Source of the DNA: a virus
DNA: 53,698 nt
Direction: 5' to 3' (one strand)
Virus record (IMG/VR): IMGVR_UViG_3300009034_000052
Span: 1-53,698 of that record
Position numbers and translations under genes: made by a program. Under the pieces are notes generated by a model, which was not told the origin of the DNA, did not search any database, and saw only the letters and a program-made list of their open reading frames with translations. This document shows positions 38,406 through 45,140 of this stretch, in pieces (position 1 is the stretch's first letter; each line of letters starts with the position of its first letter).

Positions 38406-38421
38406 GTTTACGGATATAAAG
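38406..38421 (+). promoter_or_regulatory. Palindrome-type promoter 2
   Basis: GTTTAC-GGAT-ATAAAG. The right half doubles as a TATA-like GGATATAAAG; ATG 38450 follows 34 bases later. It is divergent with the minus-strand operon. Confidence 0.45.
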
Positions 38422-38449
38422 GGTGTTGTTAAGGACGGTCTTAGGGGTG

Positions 38450-38560
38450 ATGGGTGAAAGTGCTAAACGAATTAAGTGGAATAGGGTTAAGCTCTTAAGG
38501 CTATTAGATTCCGAGTTCGCGCATAGGGTCGAGAGGATGCGCGGAAGCGCGGACAGGTAG
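38450..38560 (+). CDS. 36-residue basic peptide
   Basis: ATG at 38450 after AGGGGTG; product MGESAKRIKWNRVKLLRLLD and a basic end. Very short and without family marks, but it lies at the distance from a promoter where the other genes of this class start. Confidence 0.35.
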   Translation: MGESAKRIKWNRVKLLRLLDSEFAHRVERMRGSADR

Positions 38561-38561
38561 C

Positions 38562-38584
38562 GCGTATATCGGCGCATATATCGG
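38562..38584. repeat. Two direct repeats GCGYATATCGG-like
   Basis: GCGTATATCGG (38562-38572) and GCGCATATATCGG (38572-38584) stand next to each other just before a palindromic promoter. Possible regulator sites. Confidence 0.4.
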
Positions 38585-38609
38585 GTTTACAACAGTAAAG
38601 CTTTTATAC
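38585..38609 (+). promoter_or_regulatory. Palindrome-TATA promoter 3
   Basis: GTTTAC-AACA-GTAAAG (38585-38600) directly followed by CTTTTATAC. ATG 38640 is 34-35 bases after the TATA centre and is preceded by CCTGAG. Confidence 0.65.
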
Positions 38610-38639
38610 GTTGTTTGTGTAGGGGTTAAGTGACCTGAG

Positions 38640-38813
38640 ATGGAGGAGAGAACGAGGACGGATGCGGAGCTTAGGGAGATTGTGGGGTCTTATAATGAGT
38701 CGGAGCTTGCGGGGCTTATGTTCTGTTTGCTGCCGCGTGATAAGACTCCAAGGGATCTTTCTACGGCTGATGTTGTCCGTATGATGGAGCTTAACCCCAA
38801 GGGTTGTTATTAG
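38640..38813 (+). CDS. 57-residue uncharacterised protein
   Basis: MEERTRTDAELREIVGSYNE, then helix-rich LAGLMFCLLPRDK and a C-terminal helix RMMELNPKG. The first gene of an operon from promoter 3. The CCTGAGATGGAGGAG context is shared with the gene at 44571. Too short for common cut-offs. Confidence 0.55.
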   Translation: MEERTRTDAELREIVGSYNESELAGLMFCLLPRDKTPRDLSTADVVRMMELNPKGCY

Positions 38814-38975
38814 GTGTCTGAGCAACGCGAGTATGATAGGCTGGGGGATCTCCTAGATACTGCTGAGAGGTATGCGGAGGCGTTTAGGGCTTGGGGCTTC
38901 GACGTGATAGCGTCGGTGTCTGGGCCTAAGCGCGAGGATATACTTTTGATTGTTCGAGGTGAAGTACAAAAATGA
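38814..38975 (+). CDS. 53-residue uncharacterised protein
   Basis: GTG start directly after the preceding TAG; one long helix (LGDLLDTAERYAEAFRAWG) and a strand (FDVIASVSGP...DILLIVRGE) give a small alpha/beta fold. Its stop overlaps the next ATG (AAATGAG). Part of the promoter-3 operon. Confidence 0.55.
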   Translation: MSEQREYDRLGDLLDTAERYAEAFRAWGFDVIASVSGPKREDILLIVRGEVQK

Positions 38976-39397
38976 GTATTGGCTTTAGAATCCCAACAGC
39001 TCTAACCGATCCAAAGCCTTATCGGTGGGGTGAAACTACATTATTCGGTGGTCCTAAACTGTTTACGGGTTCTTATTCAGGTGTCGCGGTTGGGGGAAAG
39101 GCCCACGCAATTCTTAAGGTACTATCCGAGAATCTAGGGAATTGGCTTGATAAGAAGCAGATTAAAGCGCAATTATTCACCCCAGCTCAGGCGTGGACGG
39201 TTGCTAACCTATCCAAAGAAGGCGTTAAGAAAATCGTGTCCTCTAAAACCTATGTTGCTGAAGCTGTTAAGAGCCTACATCAAGCGGGGTGTGTCCGAGT
39301 CGTCGGTAATAAGAGAAACTACAAGACCATGATAACCGATAAGGGGATTGATGTCTTGAAGATGATAGAAGATAAATATGGACCAACGAGGGGATAA
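38972..39397 (+). CDS. Winged-helix-like DNA-binding protein
   Basis: A 141-aa protein. After a Pro/Gly-rich start, KAHAILKVLSENLGNWLDKKQIKAQL (about 48-73), a middle helix and then KTYVAEAVKSLHQAGCVRVV (about 90-109), followed by KRNYKTMITDKGIDVLKMI, look like a winged helix: helices, recognition helix and a beta wing. It could regulate the promoters around it. It overlaps the 53-aa gene by 4 bases. Confidence 0.65.
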   Translation: MSIGFRIPTALTDPKPYRWGETTLFGGPKLFTGSYSGVAVGGKAHAILKVLSENLGNWLDKKQIKAQLFTPAQAWTVANLSKEGVKKIVSSKTYVAEAVKSLHQAGCVRVVGNKRNYKTMITDKGIDVLKMIEDKYGPTRG

Positions 39398-39398
39398 A

Positions 39399-39566
39399 AT
39401 GAGCCTTAAAAGACGGTTTACGGGGTCAAACGATGAAGGTTTGTTTGACTCGCCTTATTGTTTTTACGGCCCTTCTTGGTGTGGGCGGTGTAAGCCCTAT
39501 CATTGCCTTTATCTCATGGTGGAGTCTATGTTTCCTGAGAAGGTTGTGGTTCGGCGTAAAGGGTGA
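39399..39566 (+). CDS. 55-residue protein with a CxxC motif
   Basis: From ATG 39399 (MSLKRRFTGSNDEG). CGRCKPYHC gives a CxxC-x4-C set after an aromatic stretch (SPYCFYGPSW). It ends with the leader sequence of the next gene (GTGGTTCGGCG... GGGTGA). Possible single zinc site; function unknown. Confidence 0.5.
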   Translation: MSLKRRFTGSNDEGLFDSPYCFYGPSWCGRCKPYHCLYLMVESMFPEKVVVRRKG

Positions 39567-39574
39567 TAAAAAAC

Positions 39575-39808
39575 ATGAAGATAATCGGAGAGAAGCGGTT
39601 TAGTGTTAAAGGCGCGCTGGATTTCAGGTTCGGCGGGGATAGTAAGACTATTAGGGAAGAGCTTGTTGATCGCGCATCCTTTGAGGTAGAAATACCTGAC
39701 GAGGCCATTGATGTTTGGATGGCTGAAGTCACCGTTGAATATGAAAACTGCTCTCCTTATGGGGCTGAGTTTGTAGTGACTTTCTACTACGATCCTCAGC
39801 GTTTGTAG
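39575..39808 (+). CDS. 77-residue beta-rich protein
   Basis: ATG 39575 has GGGTGA 8 bases upstream. Strand-rich (FSVKGALDFRFGG, SFEVEIPDE, EVTVEYENC, EFVVTFYY). No family recognised. Confidence 0.55.
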   Translation: MKIIGEKRFSVKGALDFRFGGDSKTIREELVDRASFEVEIPDEAIDVWMAEVTVEYENCSPYGAEFVVTFYYDPQRL

Positions 39809-39821
39809 TTGGGGATAAACA

Positions 39822-40250
39822 ATGACGAAACGAAAATTTATAACCATTGAGCGTACGGGATATTACTATCATGACGCATGGGACAAATATTGTGTATTCG
39901 GCGTGCAGAAAAACCCCACAACGGATAAGCGTTGTAAGGAGTGTCCCTTTAAGATTAAGCGAGAATTTACAGCCCCTTCGAGGTGTATCGAGCGCAATAC
40001 TAGGTTTCTATTGGTGAAGAGTTGGGTAACTCATGTTGTCTCCGTGAGCGAGTTTTCAACCATCAGCATTTGGGCGCATCAGTATTTGACTGAAGACCAG
40101 CTTGATGAGTTGATGCGAAAAGGAGAATATAAATATGTGAAGCACGAACACGAGAAATGGCATTTCTATCGCCTTCAACGTCTAGCCAAAATATTTGAAG
40201 GCTGTCGGGGGTCAGAAAACAACGATCTTGTAGTTGGTGGTAAAAAATGA
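39822..40250 (+). CDS. Uncharacterised protein with clustered cysteines
   Basis: A 142-aa protein. Cys residues in YCVFG, RCKECPF and SRCIERN suggest a metal site in the first 60 residues. The C-terminal half is helical (EDQLDELMRKGEYKYV). Its 3' end carries the leader TAGTTGGTGG of the next gene. No homologue recognised. Confidence 0.58.
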   Translation: MTKRKFITIERTGYYYHDAWDKYCVFGVQKNPTTDKRCKECPFKIKREFTAPSRCIERNTRFLLVKSWVTHVVSVSEFSTISIWAHQYLTEDQLDELMRKGEYKYVKHEHEKWHFYRLQRLAKIFEGCRGSENNDLVVGGKK

Positions 40251-40414
40251 AAAAATACGTGGTGGAGCTTCAAGTCCGAGAGTTTGATACAGAGGATAAA
40301 AGTCACTCTCAAATAATGTGGTTTATCCCCTATCTAGTTACCGAGGATGAAGTGGTTGCTAAGGCACAGTGGCGTATCTTTAAGCGGTTATTAGATGAGG
40401 ATCAGGGGTTGTAG
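40247..40414 (+). CDS. 55-residue uncharacterised protein
   Basis: ATG 40247 overlaps the stop of the gene before (AAATGA). Product MKKYVVELQVREFDTEDKSH, then WFIPYLVTEDEVVAKAQWRIF: strand then helix. Too short for usual cut-offs; spacing argues for translation. Confidence 0.5.
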   Translation: MKKYVVELQVREFDTEDKSHSQIMWFIPYLVTEDEVVAKAQWRIFKRLLDEDQGL

Positions 40415-40420
40415 TTCAGT

Positions 40421-40618
40421 ATGGGTGACGATGATAAGCGACCTTTTTCGGCTCTTGCGGATGTCATAATCAAAATAATACGGGATGTGGAGGAACTTAA
40501 GCAAGCTATGTTAAAACAGCTTGAGGTAAACACGCTGATGGTTGAAATATGCTGTAAGGAACACGGAATAGACCTGGAGGAGATTAAAGAAAAAATCGGA
40601 CTTGTGAATAGACAATGA
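40421..40618 (+). CDS. 65-residue helical protein
   Basis: ATG 40421 stands 7 bases after the previous stop in GTAGTTCAGTATG. Two helices (SALADVIIKIIRDVEELKQA, LEEIKEKIGLV) separated by a CCKEHG turn. Coiled-coil-like. Overlaps the next ATG by 4 bases. Confidence 0.55.
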   Translation: MGDDDKRPFSALADVIIKIIRDVEELKQAMLKQLEVNTLMVEICCKEHGIDLEEIKEKIGLVNRQ

Positions 40619-40851
40619 ACGAACCTGATTTAACAATCGAAGAAATCTTCAAACTTGAGGCAATCGAGTTGAGGCGTAAGTTACCTTATATCCAAGTTGC
40701 CATAGGTTCTAATCCGATTGATCCAAGGCTTCGATGGATCTTAGAACAGATGGATTGTTTCGGTGAATACGAAGCCGAAAACGATGTCTGCTCTAATCAT
40801 TGCTCACTTGCTAAGGGGTGTGAGGGATATACTAAAGTTTTTGGTTTGTGA
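40615..40851 (+). CDS. 78-residue protein with C-terminal cysteines
   Basis: MNEPDLTIEEIFKLEAIELR and a basic middle; the end has QMDCFGEYEAENDVCSNHCSLAKGC (split), a cysteine set that could bind a metal. No family recognised. Confidence 0.55.
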   Translation: MNEPDLTIEEIFKLEAIELRRKLPYIQVAIGSNPIDPRLRWILEQMDCFGEYEAENDVCSNHCSLAKGCEGYTKVFGL

Positions 40852-40866
40852 TAAAGGGTGAAAGAG

Positions 40867-41055
40867 ATGGTTAAGGAGTTGAGGACCGAGGTAGAGGTTG
40901 ACTGTCCTGCCTTTGGCTTCAAAGTTATCTTAGGGTTCTGCGAGATGTGCGGGTGGCGAAAGGGACCGATAACGGATAAAGTAGTTTGTGAATGGGGTGA
41001 TCGTCATATCGTTCACGACCTCAAGGCATTCATCGAGGAAATCAGGTTGGAATAA
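40867..41055 (+). CDS. 62-residue zinc-binding-like protein
   Basis: ATG 40867 is preceded by GGGTGA; an upstream GTG would duplicate the ribosome site. Cysteines at VDCPAFG, GFCEMCGW and VVCEWGD, plus His near the end (HIVHD), can form one zinc site. Confidence 0.55.
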   Translation: MVKELRTEVEVDCPAFGFKVILGFCEMCGWRKGPITDKVVCEWGDRHIVHDLKAFIEEIRLE

Positions 41056-41058
41056 AGA

Positions 41059-41343
41059 ATGATAGAGCAGATTGTTAAGGACTTTTCTATAAAATATGCT
41101 TGGCATTACAAATGTCAAAAGGATGTTTCAAACAGCCCAGAAGAGGACATAAATAGTGGTTTATGTGACTTATTCGCAGATGAGGTAAAGAAAAAGTTTC
41201 CTACAACAATCATCCATCATGATGAAGACCTAGATCACTATTATTGCGAGATTGAGGGGAAGTTCTATGATGCTGAAAACCCTAATGGAGTATCCCGAAA
41301 AGAGGAAATGATTTTCTTAGGTAAAAATCAGGGTTTGCGATGA
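41059..41343 (+). CDS. Small protein with papain-like Cys-His-Asp arrangement
   Basis: A 94-aa protein. GLCDLFADEV (Cys36), DHYYCEIEGKFYDAENPNGV (His60, Asp71): the order and spacing 'GxCxxfA ... dHxxxxxxgxxYDAxxpxGv' recalls very small papain/transglutaminase-like proteins in viruses. Whether it is active cannot be judged. It is followed by the tiny frame at 41340-41369. Confidence 0.5.
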   Translation: MIEQIVKDFSIKYAWHYKCQKDVSNSPEEDINSGLCDLFADEVKKKFPTTIIHHDEDLDHYYCEIEGKFYDAENPNGVSRKEEMIFLGKNQGLR

Positions 41344-41371
41344 AGTGCCAAAAAGGAGGTGATAACTAAAA

Positions 41372-41779
41372 ATGGAAATATGGGACGAAATCCAAGAACT
41401 CCGAAAAGGCAAGCAAGGTATAAACAGCGATACTTATGTGAACCTGCCTAGGGGCATAACGAAGGATGAGGTTTTACTTCTTGTTTCAAAAATCGGGTGT
41501 GCCTTTTTAGACGATCCATTGGAAATCAACCAAAACAACTCGCCGACGATGCGTGAAATGTTAGAACTTCACGATGCGCTTGGAGATAAGATAAGGTACC
41601 ACGGATATGCGGTCTTTCCTCCAAGGAGTGACTATCGTTTATCACTTGAAGGGTACAAGGTTGTAGGACTTACTAAGGATGAGTTCATGTCACTTATCGA
41701 AACAGCACGGTATGCTGATGAGTTCAACTTTGGAGAGAGCGAAGACAGTGTGTTCTGGGTTCGTACTTGGTGGGACTGA
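41372..41779 (+). CDS. Uncharacterised 135-residue protein
   Basis: The ATG has an almost perfect ribosome site, AAGGAGGTGATAAC. The product mixes helices and strands (GITKDEVLLLVSKIGCAF, SLEGYKVVGLTKDEFMSLIE). Last gene before two T runs (41804-41811, 41851-41857), so it ends the operon from promoter 3. No family recognised. Confidence 0.6.
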   Translation: MEIWDEIQELRKGKQGINSDTYVNLPRGITKDEVLLLVSKIGCAFLDDPLEINQNNSPTMREMLELHDALGDKIRYHGYAVFPPRSDYRLSLEGYKVVGLTKDEFMSLIETARYADEFNFGESEDSVFWVRTWWD

Positions 41780-41869
41780 ATCACCCTTTGAGTTAAAAAC
41801 CAACTTTTTTTCTGTATAGTTTTAGTAAAATAGTATTTAAACAGTTTATATTTTTTTCCGAAAATCTTA
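41780..41869 (+). terminator. Tandem T-run terminators
   Basis: Two runs, T8 at about 41804-41811 and T7 at about 41851-41857, follow the 135-aa gene and precede the next palindromic promoter. Confidence 0.5.
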
Positions 41870-41894
41870 GTTTATCACCGTAAAGCTTTTATAG
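41870..41894 (+). promoter_or_regulatory. Palindrome-TATA promoter 4
   Basis: GTTTAT-CACC-GTAAAG (41870-41885) directly followed by CTTTTATAG. ATG 41924 is 34 bases after the TATA centre. Confidence 0.65.
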
Positions 41895-41923
41895 TCTAAG
41901 GATAGACTAGGTTTCGACCAAAG

Positions 41924-42049
41924 ATGGGATTAATAGAAAGTGTTGAGGACACGGAAGCTATAAGCGCGCTTCTCAAGGAGCTTAAGCGCATAGCGGACGC
42001 GTTGGAAGACTTAGCCGAAAACGGGATATACATCTACAATAGGACGTAA
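41924..42049 (+). CDS. 41-residue helical protein
   Basis: MGLIESVEDTEAISALLKEL and a second helix RIADALEDLAENG. It has the heptad look of a short coiled coil. First gene of the promoter-4 operon. Confidence 0.5.
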   Translation: MGLIESVEDTEAISALLKELKRIADALEDLAENGIYIYNRT

Positions 42050-42086
42050 TTGTTGGATTTAAACAATTATGGAGGTGAAATATGAG

Positions 42087-42347
42087 ATGGGAAACAGAGT
42101 TAAGGTGACAACCAAATGTGGAGAAGAGTTCTTCCATGACTATGATCAAGAGATTGAGTCTGTGGAAGTAGTGAAAGAAACCCGTATGATAGGAACGTCT
42201 TTACCAGTACTTGCCAAGGCATTCCAAGCGATGTCGGAGTATGGGGTTCATCTTGAGCGAAAGCCAGAAGCTGACCAGATCATTATAAGTACTTGCGGCG
42301 TGGGAGACCACGTTTGGAGACACATCATCAGACAACACGAAAAATAA
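42087..42347 (+). CDS. Uncharacterised 86-residue protein
   Basis: ATG 42087 lies 8 bases after GGAGGTGA; an in-frame ATG at 42069 would contain the ribosome site inside the gene. Strand-helix-strand by eye (NRVKVTTKCGEEFFHDY, SLPVLAKAFQAMSEYGVHLE, IIISTCGVGDHVW). No family recognised. Confidence 0.55.
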   Translation: MGNRVKVTTKCGEEFFHDYDQEIESVEVVKETRMIGTSLPVLAKAFQAMSEYGVHLERKPEADQIIISTCGVGDHVWRHIIRQHEK

Positions 42348-42363
42348 TTGTTGGTTCAGATCT

Positions 42364-42609
42364 ATGAAACACCTTTGCGCCCACCCCGTTCATCGCGGGC
42401 TTGAAGTTAAGGAGCCGAAGCTATCCAAATGCTTAAATAAGAAATGTAGTTGGTTATGTTATGGGGGCTCGGGAATGAGTGAGACAGGGGGAAAAGTTAC
42501 AACTTCGAAAAAGGATGGAGATGGTAACTCACACGCATCAGGACTCAATAGACAAAACCGTCCAGCATCGCCCCTTGCCCAAGTGCGCATAGGGCTAACC
42601 ACTTCCTAG
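42364..42609 (+). CDS. 81-residue protein with clustered Cys/His
   Basis: MKHLCAHPVHRG and KCLNKKCSWLC give a C-x3-H ... C-x4-C-x3-C set; the second half (from about 40) is polar, low in complexity and may be disordered. The leader is GTTGGTTCAGATCT without a clear GGTGA. Confidence 0.45.
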   Translation: MKHLCAHPVHRGLEVKEPKLSKCLNKKCSWLCYGGSGMSETGGKVTTSKKDGDGNSHASGLNRQNRPASPLAQVRIGLTTS

Positions 42610-42647
42610 AGAGCCCCTATAATAGTTGAAAAGGAAGAGTGAAGTAA

Positions 42648-42827
42648 ATGGGGTTGAGGGAGCGCTTTAAAATTTGGTTTTTAACAGATGAAGAAGTCTA
42701 TGATGAACTTGGTAGAATTTCAGGTCGAGCATTTAATTCTTATCCTGAGGACATACGAGATAGAGCGGTGCTTGCCGAGGCTCTTAGGCGATTAATGAAA
42801 AACCTTGTACTTGAGAAAGAAGGGTGA
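42648..42827 (+). CDS. 59-residue charged helical protein
   Basis: ATG 42648 after AGTTGAAAAGGAAGAGTGA. MGLRERFKIWFLTDEEVYDE, then a loop and a C-terminal helix RDRAVLAEALRRLMKNLV. Below usual length limits; its leader is nearly identical to that at 53633. No family recognised. Confidence 0.5.
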   Translation: MGLRERFKIWFLTDEEVYDELGRISGRAFNSYPEDIRDRAVLAEALRRLMKNLVLEKEG

Positions 42828-42831
42828 AAAC

Positions 42832-43056
42832 ATGAGTCCCGAATTATTGTTTTTCTGGATCTGGGTTGGAATCGGCATAGGTCTCGCAGTTCTCTATATG
42901 ATAGTTAAAAACATGGGCTTCAAACATCCTGTTTATTATCAGACTGGTGGTTGGTGCGGACTTTGTGGAAAGTGGCTTGAGGACACTAGAGTTGACACTC
43001 GATGGCCTTATACCGTTTGCCCTGATTGGGAGACTGCGTGTTTCCATGATAGTTGA
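42832..43056 (+). CDS. Single-span membrane protein with a zinc-ribbon-like exterior domain
   Basis: About 74 aa from ATG 42832. A helix of about 22 hydrophobic residues (LLFFWIWVGIGIGLAVLYMI) is followed by CGLCGKWLED and PYTVCPDWETAC, a C-x2-C/C-x6-C set. Ribosome site GGGTGA. It may be an anchored cytoplasmic or exported metal-binding module. Confidence 0.58.
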   Translation: MSPELLFFWIWVGIGIGLAVLYMIVKNMGFKHPVYYQTGGWCGLCGKWLEDTRVDTRWPYTVCPDWETACFHDS

Positions 43057-43076
43057 TAAGAAAGGTGGATAAGACG

Positions 43077-43087
43077 GCTTTTAAATC
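43077..43087 (+). promoter_or_regulatory. TATA box before the 57-aa gene
   Basis: GGCTTTTAAATCG lies about 33 bases before ATG 43116; AAAGGTGACGAT gives the ribosome site. Confidence 0.5.
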
Positions 43088-43115
43088 GTTATAGTTGAGA
43101 GCGAAAGGTGACGAT

Positions 43116-43289
43116 ATGACGGCGTGGAAATGCGTGTTGGTGGACCACCACAAGCACATAGTAAAAACCATTATACAACACGAGCGGGACGGCTGGACCC
43201 TACACACCTACACCGCGGCGGGGGCTGGTCGAGGACCAATCCTTCAGACCAAGCCCAACGTGAACCACTACCTGCTTTTCCACAAATAA
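43116..43289 (+). CDS. 57-residue uncharacterised protein
   Basis: MTAWKCVLVDHHKHIVKTII, then ERDGWTLHTYTAAGAGRG and VNHYLLF: small alpha/beta pattern with many His and Thr. Own promoter and AGGTGA site. Family not recognised. Confidence 0.5.
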   Translation: MTAWKCVLVDHHKHIVKTIIQHERDGWTLHTYTAAGAGRGPILQTKPNVNHYLLFHK

Positions 43290-43505
43290 TCATTGTTGAA
43301 CGTAAACCACAAAAGTTAAATAATACGAAGGATAAGAGTGACTGTCTGCCGCTTAGACCAAAGTGGCGGACGACCCCATACTGTGAATGGATTGAGATGT
43401 GAGTAATAGGAGGATGCGGGGCTACGGGGTCTGGCTCCAAATCCCAATTCTTCCAACAAAAACCATATATAGTTTGGGACGATATTTATTGTAGTTGGTT
43501 TCAGA
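43290..43505 (+). other. Intergenic stretch without a convincing gene
   Basis: 216 bases with a TATA-like GTTAAATAAT (about 43313) and CATATATAG (about 43463). A 22-codon frame at 43338 (GTG) and a 32-codon frame at about 43400 (GTG) exist but lack clear ribosome sites. No tRNA cloverleaf could be folded by eye. The second TATA probably serves the gene at 43506. Confidence 0.35.
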
Positions 43506-43760
43506 GTGAGACAACCATTAGAGCGGTTTTGTCCTAAGTGCGGCGTACAGATGAACAGACTTGGGAGCAAGGCGCATGGAAAGTGGGAGTGCCCCACCAA
43601 GGACTGCGAGGTCATTGAGGCGAGATATGATTCTCGAAGCGGAGTCTGCGTGGCAATCAAACTGGCCGCAAGACCAAGGGGGGATGACCTTTTTCCCGAG
43701 AACGCGGTGGAGCGAAGGGCTTTTATAGAGGTGCTTAGGAGGGTAATATGGGAAAGATGA
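43506..43760 (+). CDS. Zinc-ribbon protein
   Basis: An 84-aa protein from a GTG start. CPKC (9-12) and CPTKDC (28-33) bracket a typical short ribbon (VQMNRLGSKAHGKWE), followed by a basic strand-helix tail. The TATA CATATATAG lies about 39 bases upstream. It overlaps the next gene by 13 bases. Confidence 0.6.
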   Translation: MRQPLERFCPKCGVQMNRLGSKAHGKWECPTKDCEVIEARYDSRSGVCVAIKLAARPRGDDLFPENAVERRAFIEVLRRVIWER

Positions 43761-44275
43761 GTTTCAATCAAGAGGTTTTAGATAGGCTTGACAAAATCAT
43801 AGAGCTGTTGGGCGGTCAGTTCCAGCCCATGAGCGAGGCTAGACCCGAACCCATACCAAATATAGAGCAGGCGTTGATGGGGGCTCAAATCGATACGTCA
43901 CTGTTAGAGATAAAGGGCAAAACCATCAAGCCAACCAAGTGGATAGGCGACCAGTGGGCTAGTATAAACGACGTGTTGGAGAGACACGGCTATAACTGGA
44001 TTAGCGCCAACAAGGAAAGTCGGTGGGAGCTTGGTGTCGCACCCCAGTCACCGCGCCCCTCTGAGCCATCAACATACGTCCCAGAGTGGAAGCCCTACAA
44101 GCGTGGAAGACCAGGAGAGTGGACATTCGCCACAGATAGGGAGGGAAATTCCCACGCCGAGTTCGCCAACTTGATTGCTAAGATACAGGCGGCGGGAGGT
44201 CCAGTCATCGTTGGGAGCTACCGCTACGAGCTTTCAGGGGATAATGATAAGTTCCTCGCTAGGGTTAGGGTTTAG
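43748..44275 (+). CDS. Uncharacterised protein ending in an in-frame TAG
   Basis: A 175-aa protein: N-terminal short helix (MSFNQEVLDRLDKIIELLGG), linker, then a domain with GDQWASINDVLERHGYNWI and a beta-rich end (GPVIVGSYRYELSGDNDKFL). It stops at TAG 44273-44275, but the same frame stays open for another 81 codons with coherent protein sequence (see next entry). Readthrough or recoding would give a product of 257 aa with a C-terminal DNA-binding-like domain. Confidence 0.62.
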   Translation: MGKMSFNQEVLDRLDKIIELLGGQFQPMSEARPEPIPNIEQALMGAQIDTSLLEIKGKTIKPTKWIGDQWASINDVLERHGYNWISANKESRWELGVAPQSPRPSEPSTYVPEWKPYKRGRPGEWTFATDREGNSHAEFANLIAKIQAAGGPVIVGSYRYELSGDNDKFLARVRV

Positions 44276-44521
44276 GATGGACCAACCCTGCGTCGCTACA
44301 TCCTAGAGGCCGCCCTCAGCGTTCTCCGCGACAACCCCGACAAGCAGTTCTACGCGCGGGACATGAGGGACGCGGTGTCGCAGATAGTGGGCAAGCCCAT
44401 CACGCCGCACAGCATCGCACAGCATCTTAGACTGGCACAGGATAGGGTTGAGGCTGTGTTGTCTGAGCCGCCCTACCCCACGAAGGGGCGGTGGGTTTTC
44501 AAGTACAAGTGGAAGGCTTAA
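44276..44521 (+). CDS. In-frame continuation after TAG: winged-helix-like domain
   Basis: 81 codons in the same frame as the preceding gene, ending at TAA 44519-44521. The sequence RRYILEAALSVLRDNPDKQF, then ARDMRDAVSQIVGKPITPHSIAQHLRL and a basic aromatic end RWVFKYKWK, looks like a winged helix. There is no ATG, GTG or TTG before an internal ATG in the first third; CTG 44288 is the first near-start. Possible explanations are TAG readthrough (including pyrrolysine), a non-canonical start, or a nonsense mutation. Confidence 0.55.
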   Translation, partial: DGPTLRRYILEAALSVLRDNPDKQFYARDMRDAVSQIVGKPITPHSIAQHLRLAQDRVEAVLSEPPYPTKGRWVFKYKWKA

Positions 44522-44540
44522 CACCATAAAGCTTTTATAG
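44517..44540 (+). promoter_or_regulatory. Palindrome-TATA promoter 5 (weaker palindrome)
   Basis: CTTAAC-ACC-ATAAAG followed by CTTTTATAG. ATG 44571 is 34 bases after the TATA centre and is preceded by CTTGAG. Left half-site and spacing deviate from the others. Confidence 0.55.
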
Positions 44541-44570
44541 TCATAAAGACTAGAGGTTACTCGACTTGAG

Positions 44571-44873
44571 ATGGAGGAGCAAAAGCTCAACTATCGCCTC
44601 GTGGTTTCTGTTAGGCCAGATGACTTCGAGGCGAAGCTAAACGCCTTGGTGGACGTGGGGTACAAGGTTAGGGAGGTCGTGATGGAGCCCGACTTCTACC
44701 GCGCCCTCATGCGTTTGGAGAACGCCGACTTAAGTGAAGCCGTTGACATGGTGAGAATAGAGCTGGACACCAACAAGGAGAGCACGCCCTTACTGGCTAA
44801 GATGTTGGCGGAGGGATGGACAATCACATCCGAATATTCAAAGGCCGTTCAGTTGATGAGGGTGAAGGAATGA
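44571..44873 (+). CDS. Uncharacterised 100-residue alpha/beta protein
   Basis: MEEQKLNYRLVVSVRPDDFE, then helix (KLNALVDVGYKV), strand and helices up to LLAKMLAEGWTITSEYSKAV. Strand-helix repeats suggest a ferredoxin-like or ACT-like small fold, but no motif is decisive. First gene of the promoter-5 operon. Confidence 0.58.
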   Translation: MEEQKLNYRLVVSVRPDDFEAKLNALVDVGYKVREVVMEPDFYRALMRLENADLSEAVDMVRIELDTNKESTPLLAKMLAEGWTITSEYSKAVQLMRVKE

Positions 44874-45112
44874 CTAAGTTAATTCTAGATTTCAAAAAAC
44901 TCGAAATACCAGAAGACCACACAAAGGCGATGATGAGCCTTGCTAAGGATGCGACGGGTTTTTCCTTTCATATTAATAGAGGAGAGGGGAAGCTTGGGGG
45001 ACAGGTTTATAAGATGAAATCCACGGACTTGGCATCAATCGTTAAGTCATGGTTTGATGATCACCCTGAGATAAAGCTGTTATTAGCTATAGTAAAGGAG
45101 ATTAAAATTTGA
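44870..45112 (+). CDS. 80-residue uncharacterised protein
   Basis: ATG 44870 overlaps the previous stop (ATGA) with GGGTGAAGG upstream. MTKLILDFKKLEIPEDHTKA, then helix and a strand with GFSFHINRGEGKLGG, ending in two helices. No family recognised. Confidence 0.55.
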   Translation: MTKLILDFKKLEIPEDHTKAMMSLAKDATGFSFHINRGEGKLGGQVYKMKSTDLASIVKSWFDDHPEIKLLLAIVKEIKI

Positions 45113-45140
45113 TTTGTGGTTTGCAGGGAAGTGTGAAAGA

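Noticed and set aside
42352-42364. tRNA T-arm (GGTTCAGATCT)
   Set aside because: It resembles a T loop but no matching D arm, anticodon arm or acceptor stem lies nearby; it belongs to the shared gene leader.
43290-43505. tRNA or other structured RNA gene
   Set aside because: No acceptor/T-arm pairing could be drawn by eye; only two short frames and TATA-like boxes are visible.
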